Under the pieces are notes generated by a model. That model was not told the origin of the DNA. It made no database searches and saw only the letters and a program-made list of their open reading frames with translations. This document shows, piece after piece, positions 1 to 5,007 of a stretch of 5,007 nt of DNA; the first letter of the stretch is position 1; each line of letters starts with the position of its first letter. The stretch spans positions 1 through 5,007 of the forward strand of contig JAQGIA010000080.1 in NCBI GenBank assembly GCA_028291445.1, in the 5' to 3' direction. The translations under genes were made by a program, and so were the position numbers. Source of the DNA: Belnapia sp. (GTDB lineage Bacteria; Pseudomonadota; Alphaproteobacteria; Acetobacterales; Acetobacteraceae).

Positions 1-1827
1 CCCTGGCTTTGGCCCAGGGACGAGCCAGGGCTGCGCGCGCGGGTGGTGGTCTCGCTGCTGTTCCTGGTCCTGGCCAAGGCGGCCAACGTGCTGGTGCCGC
101 TGGCCTATGCAAGGGCGGTGGATGCGCTGGCGCCCAAGGTCGGCGCCGCGGGTGCGGGGGCCGCCGCGCTGCTGGTCGTGCCGGTGGCGCTGGTGGTGGG
201 CTATGGCCTGCTGCGGGCGGCGAGCAGCGCCTTCGCCGAGCTGCGCAACGCGGTCTTCGCCAAGGTCCAGGCCCGCGCCGCCCGGCGCATCGCGCTCTCG
301 GTCTTCGTCCATCTGCATGCGCTGTCGATGCGCTACCACATGGACCGGCAGACCGGCGGCGTTTCTCGCGTGGTGGAGCGCGGCACGCGCGGCGTGACGC
401 TGGTGCTGAACTTCATGCTGTTCAACATCCTGCCCACCATCTTCGAGATCGTACTCGTTGCCGTGATCCTTTGGGGAATGTTCGACATCGATTTCGCCGC
501 GGTCACCCTGCTGACCATCGGCGGCTACATCGCCTTCACCCTGATGTTCACCAATTGGCGGCTGCGCTTCCGGCGGGAGATGAACGACACCGACCAGGAG
601 GCCAATACCAAGGCCATCGACAGCCTGCTCAACTACGAGACGGTGAAGTACTTCGGCAACGAGGCGCATGAGGCGCGGCGCTACGACGAAAGCCTGACCC
701 GCTACGAGGGCGCCTATGTGCGGTCGGAGACCACGCTTAACCTGCTGAATACCGGCCAGGCGCTGATCATCGCGCTGGGGCTGACGGTGGTGATGCTGCT
801 GGCCTCGCGCGGGGTGGTCGGCGGCACCATGACGGTCGGCGATTTCGTGCTGGTGAATACCTATCTCATCCAGCTCTACATGCCGCTGAACATCCTCGGC
901 TTCGCCTATCGCGAGATCAAGCAGGGGCTGACCGATACCGATGCGATGTTCCGCCTGCTGGCGGAATCCCAGGAGGTCGCCGATGCGCCGGATGCGGTAC
1001 CGCTGGCGGCGGGGCCGGGCGAGCTGGTCTTCGAGGACGTGCAGTTCGGCTACCGGCCGGACCGGGTGATATTGAAGGGCGTTTCGCTGCGGGTGCCGCC
1101 GGGGAAGACCCTGGCCATCGTCGGCCCGACGGGGGCCGGCAAATCCACCATCTCCCGCCTGCTGTTCCGCTTCTACGACACCACCGGCGGCCGCATCCTG
1201 ATCGACGGGCAACCCATCGAGGGCGTGACGCAGGCCTCGCTGCGCGCCGCCATCGGCGTGGTGCCGCAGGATACCGTGCTGTTCAACGACACCATCCGCT
1301 ACAACATCGCCTATGGCCGGCCGGATGCGACCGAGGCCGAGGTCATCCAGGCGGCCAAGCTGGCGCAGGTGCACGACTTCGTCGAGCGGCTGCCGGAGGG
1401 CTACCGTACCCGGGTCGGCGAGCGCGGGCTGAAACTCTCGGGCGGCGAGAAGCAGCGCGTGGCGATCGCCCGCACTATCCTGAAGGATCCGCGCATCCTG
1501 GTGCTGGACGAGGCGACCAGCGCGCTCGATACCCGCACCGAACAGGAGATCCAGGCCTCGCTGCGGCAGATCTCTGCGAACCGGACGACGCTGGTGATCG
1601 CCCACCGGCTGTCGACCGTGGTCGAGGCCGATGAGATCATCGTGCTGCAGGAGGGCCGCATCGTCGAGCGCGGCAATCATGCGGCGCTGATCGCTGAGGA
1701 CGGGCTCTATGCCGCGATGTGGCGGCGGCAGTCGGAGGCGGTGGCCATGGCCGAAGCGGCGGCGGCGGCGCAGCGGGCGGCCGATATGGACCAGCCGCGG
1801 GTGCGGCTGGGCGAGGTCGCATCCTGA
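1..1827 (+). CDS. atm1: Atm1/ABCB7-type ABC half-transporter (5' partial)
   Basis: This is an inner-membrane ABC exporter half-transporter with a fused membrane domain and ATPase, expected to act as a homodimer. The frame is open to base 1 and the upstream residues (LWPRDEPGLRAR) fit the family, so the true start lies before the window and the GTG at 43 is internal. There are 608 codons here. Counting from base 1, six membrane segments lie near residues 15-37, 52-74, 132-159, 164-184, 250-270 and 277-302. NYETVKYFGNE (211-221) is a hallmark of the Atm1/ABCB7/HMT1 group. N250 and Q253 (NTGQ) match the Asn-x-x-Gln that, from memory, binds glutathione in the Novosphingobium Atm1 structure. The ATPase is complete: A-loop Y351, Walker A GPTGAGKST (375-383), Q-loop Q423, signature LSGGEKQR (479-486), Walker B ending D503-E504, and H535. 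Family knowledge suggests export of glutathione-metal or glutathione-sulfur species. The C-terminal tail is Ala-rich and probably disordered. Exact substrate is unproven. Confidence 0.93.
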   Translation, partial: PWLWPRDEPGLRARVVVSLLFLVLAKAANVLVPLAYARAVDALAPKVGAAGAGAAALLVVPVALVVGYGLLRAASSAFAELRNAVFAKVQARAARRIALSVFVHLHALSMRYHMDRQTGGVSRVVERGTRGVTLVLNFMLFNILPTIFEIVLVAVILWGMFDIDFAAVTLLTIGGYIAFTLMFTNWRLRFRREMNDTDQEANTKAIDSLLNYETVKYFGNEAHEARRYDESLTRYEGAYVRSETTLNLLNTGQALIIALGLTVVMLLASRGVVGGTMTVGDFVLVNTYLIQLYMPLNILGFAYREIKQGLTDTDAMFRLLAESQEVADAPDAVPLAAGPGELVFEDVQFGYRPDRVILKGVSLRVPPGKTLAIVGPTGAGKSTISRLLFRFYDTTGGRILIDGQPIEGVTQASLRAAIGVVPQDTVLFNDTIRYNIAYGRPDATEAEVIQAAKLAQVHDFVERLPEGYRTRVGERGLKLSGGEKQRVAIARTILKDPRILVLDEATSALDTRTEQEIQASLRQISANRTTLVIAHRLSTVVEADEIIVLQEGRIVERGNHAALIAEDGLYAAMWRRQSEAVAMAEAAAAAQRAADMDQPRVRLGEVAS

Positions 1828-1889
1828 ACAAGGGGTTTTCGATGGGACGGCGAGCCCCTATGTGCCCTGGCTGACAGGAGGACGCCTGA
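1828..1889 (+). other. Intra-operon spacer with weak inverted repeat and a 10-codon ORF
   Basis: This short spacer separates the transporter from the next plus-strand gene. It holds AGGGG at 1831-1835 and its complement CCCCT at 1855-1859, which could close a weak stem-loop. An ATG at 1842 opens a 10-codon reading frame that ends at TGA 1872-1874, just before the next gene's ribosome binding site, and AGGGG sits 6 bases ahead of that ATG. No promoter-like pair of hexamers is obvious, which favours co-transcription of the flanking genes. Both the hairpin and the tiny frame could be chance. Confidence 0.3.
1876..1881 (+). promoter_or_regulatory. Strong Shine-Dalgarno site
   Basis: AGGAGG, a perfect match to the anti-Shine-Dalgarno sequence, lies 8 bases before the ATG at 1890. 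This spacing is near ideal. It fixes the start of the 88-residue protein and is good evidence that this small frame is a real gene. Confidence 0.85.
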
Positions 1890-2156
1890 ATGCAGTTGGA
1901 CCCACAGGGCGTTGCCCCGGATGACCTGAGCCATGCCGGTTCGGTGGTGGACAAGGCGATCGAGTACATGATCGAGCAGAAGATCGCGCCGATCTCGGTG
2001 GCCTCGGCCTTGCTCGGCGGCGCGCTCGGCCTGCTGGCCCGCACCATGGATGACCGGGCGATCGGCGCGGTGCTGCGCAATGCGCTGGCCAGCGTCGAGA
2101 GCGGCGAGTTGCGGGAGATGCGCGACCAGCTGCCGGGCGGCAATGCACCGATTTAA
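1890..2156 (+). CDS. Small protein of unknown function (88 aa)
   Basis: I do not recognise this gene. It encodes 88 residues from an ATG with a perfect AGGAGG 8 bases upstream to TAA at 2154-2156. Three helix-like stretches can be seen: about residues 17-32 (charged, SVVDKAIEYMIEQK), 33-50 (hydrophobic and small, ISVASALLGGALGLLA), and 54-79 (amphipathic, ending in a charged ELREMRDQ run). There is no signal peptide, no cysteine and no obvious metal site. The middle stretch contains GGxxG and could be a buried helix or a marginal membrane segment; Pro34 breaks it from the first helix. It follows the transporter by 62 bases with no visible promoter between, so it is probably transcribed with it. 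A role in assembling or tuning the transporter is conceivable but not shown by the sequence. Codon use matches the neighbours, so there is no sign of recent transfer. Confidence 0.85.
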   Translation: MQLDPQGVAPDDLSHAGSVVDKAIEYMIEQKIAPISVASALLGGALGLLARTMDDRAIGAVLRNALASVESGELREMRDQLPGGNAPI

Positions 2157-2158
2157 TC

Positions 2159-2178
2159 CGGCTCAATTCCGCTCAATT
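2159..2178. repeat. Tandem 10-base direct repeat
   Basis: CGGCTCAATT (2159-2168) is followed directly by CCGCTCAATT (2169-2178), two copies that agree at 9 of 10 positions. The period is about one turn of the helix, so a protein binding both copies would sit on one face of the DNA. The repeat starts three bases after the stop codon of the 88-residue gene. It may be a binding site or chance; there are only two copies. Confidence 0.6.
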
Positions 2179-2190
2179 ATCCTTGGATAA
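2177..2190. repeat. Inverted repeat TTATCC-TT-GGATAA
   Basis: The two six-base arms are perfect complements (2177-2182 and 2185-2190) with a two-base centre. The site overlaps the last two bases of the tandem repeat. As RNA the two-base loop is too tight and there is no following T-run, so it is more plausible as a protein-binding site than as a terminator. Confidence 0.5.
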
Positions 2191-2235
2191 GCCGTTGATA
2201 TAGCAAGCTTCCGCCCGCCATTAAACCAATAAGGC

Positions 2236-2249
2236 GCCCAAGCCTGGGC
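2236..2249. repeat. Stem-loop GCCCA-AGCC-TGGGC
   Basis: A five-base GC-rich stem (2236-2240 with 2245-2249) encloses a four-base loop. On the plus strand the following bases are GC-rich, so it is not a standard intrinsic terminator. Read on the minus strand it is followed by a U-rich stretch (CTTATTGGTTTAAT), which is slightly more terminator-like but not convincing. It could be a weak terminator for the operon or simply chance. Confidence 0.35.
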
Positions 2250-2277
2250 AGGCGCGCGGCAGCGGGTCGGCCATAGG

Positions 2278-2307
2278 ATTATAATCTTTTCATGGCGCCC
2301 GTGGCAA
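2278..2307 (-). promoter_or_regulatory. Candidate minus-strand promoter; TATAAT inside a palindrome
   Basis: GATTATAATC at 2277-2286 is a perfect 10-base palindrome and so presents a consensus TATAAT on both strands. On the minus strand the -10 (2283-2278) is preceded, across 18 bases, by TTGCCA (2307-2302), which matches five of six positions of the TTGACA -35 consensus. On the plus strand the TATAAT at 2280-2285 has no recognisable -35 at 16 to 18 bases. A minus-strand transcript would start near 2271 and run toward the 88-residue gene in antisense; no gene on that strand is evident there. The hexamers are seen directly; promoter activity is inferred. Confidence 0.35.
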
Positions 2308-2325
2308 GCTGCGGCCGTGCTCCGA

Positions 2326-2340
2326 TTGACGATTCGTCAA
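2326..2340. promoter_or_regulatory. Perfect 15-base palindrome, possible operator
   Basis: TTGACGA-T-TCGTCAA is a perfect inverted repeat with seven-base arms and one central base. The centre reads GATTC (2331-2335), a GANTC site of the type methylated by CcrM in many Alphaproteobacteria. The left arm begins with TTGACG, a good -35 hexamer, but no good -10 lies at the expected spacing (CGCCTA at 17 bases). It ends 75 bases before the ATG at 2416, a suitable place for control of the secreted-protein gene. I cannot assign it to a known regulator. Confidence 0.5.
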
Positions 2341-2415
2341 CCAATGCGCGCCTAGCCTGCGGTCGCGGGACGGGATGGCATGCCGCCACCTGGTCGCCCA
2401 CTACCGGAGACGCGC

Positions 2416-2757
2416 ATGTTCCGCCGTATCGCCCTTTCGCTCACGCTGCTGGGTGCCTTCGCCGCCACCGAGGCCTTGGCACAGGGCTGCGACACCGCCA
2501 TCGATGTCGTGAACCAGTCGGGCGTCCAGATCGACGAGTTGTATTTTGGCCCGACCAGCAACAGCAACTGGGGCCGCGACCGGCTCGGCGAGAACGTGCT
2601 GACCGCCGGCCGGACCATCGGCTTCCGCCCCGGCCGCGGCGGCAACTACGACTTCAAGGTGGTCTGGAGCGGCGGCACCGAGGCGGAGATCCGCGGCGTC
2701 GACATCTGCAGCATCAGCAAGGTGGTGGCGACGCGGGGCCGGCTGCGGGCGGAGTAA
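2416..2757 (+). CDS. Small exported protein of unknown function (113 aa)
   Basis: The product is a small secreted, probably periplasmic protein. I chose the ATG at 2416 because GGAGA (2406-2410) lies just upstream and because it places a textbook Sec signal peptide at the N-terminus: MFRR, a hydrophobic core at residues 5-17, and a likely cleavage after A22 (EALA|QG). The in-frame ATG at 2380 would add 12 residues before the positive end and has no good ribosome site. The mature chain of about 91 residues carries a VVNQSGVQIDELYFGP stretch (31-46), NWGRDRLG (51-58), and a later YDFKVVW (78-84). This resembles a family of small exported alphaproteobacterial proteins known to me only as hypothetical, with a beta-rich look. 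Two cysteines, C25 and C98, near the ends of the mature chain could form a disulfide. The residues before C25 do not make a proper lipobox, so it is probably not a lipoprotein. Function is unknown. Confidence 0.85.
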   Translation: MFRRIALSLTLLGAFAATEALAQGCDTAIDVVNQSGVQIDELYFGPTSNSNWGRDRLGENVLTAGRTIGFRPGRGGNYDFKVVWSGGTEAEIRGVDICSISKVVATRGRLRAE

Positions 2758-2772
2758 CCCTCACCGGGCGGG

Positions 2773-4443
2773 TCAGCCATAGGTGGTGGCCGACCCCTCC
2801 ACCCCACGGCTCATCGAGGCCGGCACCGGCTGGCCGGTCGCCAGCAGCGCCAAGGCCTCCGCCACCCGGATGCCGTCGACGCCGGCGCTGAGGATGCCCC
2901 CGGCATAGCCCGCGCCCTCGCCGGCGGGGAACAGGCCCGGGGTATTCAGGCTCTGGAAATCGAGGCCGCGGCGGATGCGGATCGGGCTGCTGGTGCGCGT
3001 CTCCACCCCGGTCATCACCGCATCCGGCCGGGCGAAGCCGGGGATCTGCCGGTCGAAGGCGACCAGCGCCTCGCGCATCGCCGCGACGGCGAAACCCGGC
3101 AGGCAAAGCGCCAGGTCGGTCGGGGTCACGCCGGGCTGGTAGCTGGGTAGCACCGCGCCGAGTTCGGTCGAGGGCCGCCCGGCCAGGAAGTCGCCGACCA
3201 ATTGCCCCGGCGCCCGGTACGCGCCGCCGCCGGCGATGAATGCGGCGCTTTCCCAGCGGCGCTGGTAGTCCATGCCGGCCAGCACGTCGCCGGGGTAGTC
3301 GGCGGGCGAGATGCCGACGACGATGCCGGCATTGGCGTTGCGCTCGGCCCGCGAATACTGGCTCATCCCGTTGGTGACGACGCCACCTGGCTCGGAGGCC
3401 GCCGCCACCACCGTCCCGCCCGGGCACATGCAGAAGCTGTAGACGCTGCGGCCGTTGCCCGGCCCCGGACCAACGCAGTGGTGGACAAGCTTGTAGTCGG
3501 CCGCGCCGAGCAGCGGGTTGCCGGCATTCGGTCCCCAGCGGGCGCGGTCGATCATGCCCTGCGGATGCTCGATGCGGACGCCGATGCTGAAGGGCTTGGC
3601 TTCCATGAACACGCCGCGGTCGCGCAGCATGGCGAAGCTGTCCCGTGCGCTATGGCCGATGGCGAGCACCACCTGCCGCGCCGCGATCGCCTCGCCCGAC
3701 TCCAGCAGCACGCCGCGCACCGCGCGCCGTTCGTCGAGCAGCAGGTCGGTGACCTTGCAGCCGAAGCGGTATTCGCCGCCCAGCCGCTCGATCTCGGCGC
3801 GGATGCTCTCGACCATGGTCACCAGGCGGAAAGTGCCGATATGCGGCCGGGAGACGTAGAGGATCTCCTCCGGAGCGCCGGCCTTGACGAATTCCTCCAG
3901 CAGCTTGCGGCCGTAGTGCCGGGGATCCTTGATCTGGCTATAGAGCTTGCCGTCGGAGAAGGTGCCGGCGCCGCCCTCGCCGAATTGCACGTTGCTCTCG
4001 GGGGCGAGCACGCCGCGCCGCCATAGCCCCCAGGTATCCTGCGTGCGCTGGCGGACGGCGGTGCCGCGTTCGAGGATGAGCGGGCGGAAGCCCATCTGGG
4101 CCAGGATAAGCGCGGCCATGAAGCCGCAGGGACCGGTGCCGATGACGATGGGGCGGGGGGTGTCCTCGGGGGCGTGGGCGACAAATTTGTAGGCCGTGTC
4201 GGGGGCGGGGCGGAGGTTTGCATCGCCCGCGTGGCGGGCCAGCACCGCTGCCTCGTCGGCCAGGGTCAGGTCGAGCGTATAGACCCACATGATGGCGCGC
4301 GGCTTCCGCGCATCATGGCCGCGGCGGAAGACCGTCAGGCCTAGCAATGCCGCCTCGTCCAGGCCGAGGCGGGCGAGGGTGGCGGCGCGCAGGGCTTCCG
4401 GTGGGTGGCCCAGCGGCAGGCGCAGTTCAGTCAATCTCAGCAT
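2773..4443 (-). CDS. FAD-dependent oxidoreductase, COG2509-type (556 aa)
   Basis: This is a soluble flavoprotein of the uncharacterised FAD-dependent dehydrogenase group (COG2509 style). An N-terminal region of about 95 residues precedes the Rossmann fold. The dinucleotide motif is IVIGTGPCG (99-107), with the acidic E125 at the end of the second strand (LILERG) placed to hold the FAD ribose. NVQFGEGGAGTFSDGKL (151-167) is a family block. AIGHSARDSF (261-270) fits the second nucleotide-contact motif. FCMCPGG (337-343) includes a C338-x-C340 pair, and the C-terminal LFPAGEGAGYAGGILSAG (504-521) closes the FAD site. The length is normal for the group and the frame is intact. The start ATG has only a weak GGAA upstream, but the N-terminus looks family-like. 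The gene is convergent with the secreted-protein gene across 15 bases and divergent from the aldo/keto reductase. The electron donor and substrate are not known; I do not assign a reaction. Confidence 0.92.
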   Translation of the reverse strand: MLRLTELRLPLGHPPEALRAATLARLGLDEAALLGLTVFRRGHDARKPRAIMWVYTLDLTLADEAAVLARHAGDANLRPAPDTAYKFVAHAPEDTPRPIVIGTGPCGFMAALILAQMGFRPLILERGTAVRQRTQDTWGLWRRGVLAPESNVQFGEGGAGTFSDGKLYSQIKDPRHYGRKLLEEFVKAGAPEEILYVSRPHIGTFRLVTMVESIRAEIERLGGEYRFGCKVTDLLLDERRAVRGVLLESGEAIAARQVVLAIGHSARDSFAMLRDRGVFMEAKPFSIGVRIEHPQGMIDRARWGPNAGNPLLGAADYKLVHHCVGPGPGNGRSVYSFCMCPGGTVVAAASEPGGVVTNGMSQYSRAERNANAGIVVGISPADYPGDVLAGMDYQRRWESAAFIAGGGAYRAPGQLVGDFLAGRPSTELGAVLPSYQPGVTPTDLALCLPGFAVAAMREALVAFDRQIPGFARPDAVMTGVETRTSSPIRIRRGLDFQSLNTPGLFPAGEGAGYAGGILSAGVDGIRVAEALALLATGQPVPASMSRGVEGSATTYG

Positions 4444-4502
4444 GGGTTTCCGTATGCCGGGCAGGGCGGGCTAGGCTTTCCCTTAGCCGGGAGGGGTCGG
4501 GT
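4444..4502. promoter_or_regulatory. Divergent intergenic gap
   Basis: These 59 bases lie between two genes read in opposite directions and should hold, or adjoin, both promoters. I see no pair of convincing -35 and -10 hexamers on either strand. GGCTAGG (4469-4475) and CC-T-TAGCC (4481-4488) can pair around a CTTTC loop with one bulged T. This hairpin ends immediately before the ribosome binding site of the aldo/keto reductase and would sit in its leader RNA if transcription starts upstream of 4469. Confidence 0.4.
4489..4496 (+). promoter_or_regulatory. Shine-Dalgarno site for the aldo/keto reductase
   Basis: GGGAGGGG contains GGAGG at 4490-4494, 8 bases before the ATG at 4503. It supports that ATG as the true start of the reductase. 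Confidence 0.75.
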
Positions 4503-5007
4503 ATGGAACAGCGGGTCTTGGGGCGGACGGGGCTGCGCGTCTCGGTGCTGGGCTATGGCGCCGGGGCGGTCGGCGGGCTGATGGTGCGGGGCAGCCCGGC
4601 GGAGCAGGAACGCTCGCTGGGAACGGCGCTGGATGCTGGTGTCACCTATGTCGATACCGCGCCGGCCTATGGCAATGGCGCCTCGGAGACCAACCTGGGC
4701 CGGGCGCTGAAGGCGCTGGGGGCAAATCCCACCCTGGGGACCAAGGTGCGGCTGCCGGCCGAAGCCCGAGGCGATATCGCCGGTGCCATCGCCGCCTCGC
4801 TGGAGGCGAGCCTGGCGCGGCTCGGCCGCGACAGCGTCGATTTGTTCCAATTGCACGACCCGATCGGCAGCCCTGGTGGCCTGACCCTGGCCCAGGTGCT
4901 GGAGGAGGCTGTGCCGGCGATGCGGCGGCTGCGGGAGGCGGGGAAGTGCCGCTTCCTCGGCATCACCGCGCTCGGCGAGGTCGCGGCGCTGCGGGCGCTG
5001 CTCGAGT
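4503..5007 (+). CDS. Aldo/keto reductase (3' partial)
   Basis: The product is a cytoplasmic NAD(P)H-dependent aldo/keto reductase with the TIM-barrel fold. The first 168 codons are present and the frame is still open at the right edge; full-length members usually have about 280-340 residues, so roughly half is here. The start MEQRVLGRTGLRVSVLGYG is typical. All four catalytic residues of the family are visible: D51 and Y56 in VDTAPAYG, K81 in GTKVR, and H118 in QLHDP. The later stretch REAGKCRFLGIT (144-155) matches the usual R.xGK.R.iG.s pattern. The part that sets NADPH or NADH choice and much of the substrate pocket lies beyond the window, so the substrate cannot be named; a sugar dehydrogenase or general aldehyde reductase are both possible. 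The gene is transcribed away from the FAD oxidoreductase across a 59-base gap. Confidence 0.93.
   Translation, partial: MEQRVLGRTGLRVSVLGYGAGAVGGLMVRGSPAEQERSLGTALDAGVTYVDTAPAYGNGASETNLGRALKALGANPTLGTKVRLPAEARGDIAGAIAASLEASLARLGRDSVDLFQLHDPIGSPGGLTLAQVLEEAVPAMRRLREAGKCRFLGITALGEVAALRALLE

Larger units (their letters stand above)
2157..2415. promoter_or_regulatory. Structured intergenic region before the secreted-protein gene
   Basis: This 259-base gap has no credible gene. The first half (to about 2290) is clearly richer in A and T than the coding DNA around it; the second half returns to high GC. It should hold the end of the transporter operon transcript and the promoter of the gene at 2416. 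Listed separately below are a tandem repeat, three inverted repeats and a TATAAT palindrome. No classical intrinsic terminator (GC-rich stem followed by a run of T) was found on the plus strand. Frames that start in the gap, such as the ATG at 2292, have neither a good ribosome site nor a protein-like composition. Confidence 0.55.

Noticed and set aside
9..671. Plus-strand frame of 220 residues overlapping the transporter
   Set aside because: Composition is Arg/Ala/Gly-rich, with no domain sense, and it lies in another frame of the clearly conserved Atm1-type gene.
1751..1775. Run of GCG/GGC triplets at the end of the transporter gene
   Set aside because: It simply encodes the Ala-rich C-terminal tail; no sign of a functional repeat array.
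43..1827. GTG at 43 as the start of the transporter
   Set aside because: The frame is open to base 1, the residues before 43 fit the family N-terminus, and no ribosome site precedes the GTG.
1637..2143. Minus-strand frame of 168 residues
   Set aside because: It is Pro/Arg/Ala-rich low-complexity translation opposite two good plus-strand genes; a GC-bias shadow.
2236..2249. Stem-loop as an intrinsic terminator of the transporter operon
   Set aside because: No T-run follows on the plus strand and the stem is only five base pairs; kept only as a low-confidence repeat.
2380..2415. Upstream in-frame ATG for the secreted protein
   Set aside because: It would put 12 Pro-rich residues before the signal peptide; the ATG at 2416 has GGAGA upstream and gives a standard signal peptide.
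2292..2891. Plus-strand frame of 199 residues
   Set aside because: It overlaps the signal-peptide protein in another frame, runs into the 3' end of the FAD gene on the opposite strand, and has no ribosome site.
3202..4026. Plus-strand frame of 274 residues antisense to the FAD oxidoreductase
   Set aside because: Long antisense frames are expected in high-GC genes; the minus-strand protein has clear FAD motifs and this one has none.
4437..4966. Minus-strand frames opposite the aldo/keto reductase (139 and 99 residues)
   Set aside because: The plus strand carries a complete catalytic tetrad; the opposite frames are low-complexity shadows.

Overview
The window is ordinary-looking, high-GC bacterial chromosome with dense protein coding on both strands. 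Strong G/C bias at third codon positions, an Atm1-type exporter very close to the alphaproteobacterial kind, and a small secreted protein with an SG..I.ELY..P....NWG.DRLG pattern point to an alphaproteobacterium, plausibly Acetobacteraceae or another rhodospirillalean (inference from protein style, not a taxonomic search). No rRNA, tRNA, CRISPR array, insertion sequence or phage gene was seen.

Layout, left to right. (1) Bases 1-1827, plus strand: an Atm1/ABCB7-type ABC half-transporter whose start lies before the window. (2) Bases 1890-2156, plus strand: an 88-residue protein of unknown function with a very good ribosome binding site, 62 bases behind the transporter and probably in its operon. 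(3) Bases 2157-2415: a 259-base intergenic stretch that begins visibly AT-richer than the rest. It holds a 10-base tandem repeat, several short inverted repeats, a perfect TATAAT inside a palindrome, and a perfect 15-base palindrome centred on GATTC. (4) Bases 2416-2757, plus strand: a 113-residue exported small protein. (5) Bases 2773-4443, minus strand: a 556-residue FAD-dependent oxidoreductase of the COG2509 kind, convergent with gene 4 across only 15 bases. (6) Bases 4444-4502: a 59-base divergent intergenic gap. (7) Bases 4503-5007, plus strand: the first 168 codons of an aldo/keto reductase that runs off the right edge.

The transporter is expected to export glutathione-linked compounds (glutathione-metal or glutathione polysulfide species) from the cytoplasm. 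The FAD protein and the aldo/keto reductase are soluble redox enzymes with divergent promoters. Nothing in the sequence ties these groups into one pathway. I found no convincing new multi-gene system. The items most worth a second look are the regulatory-looking structure in 2157-2415, the small unknown gene behind the transporter, and the small secreted protein.
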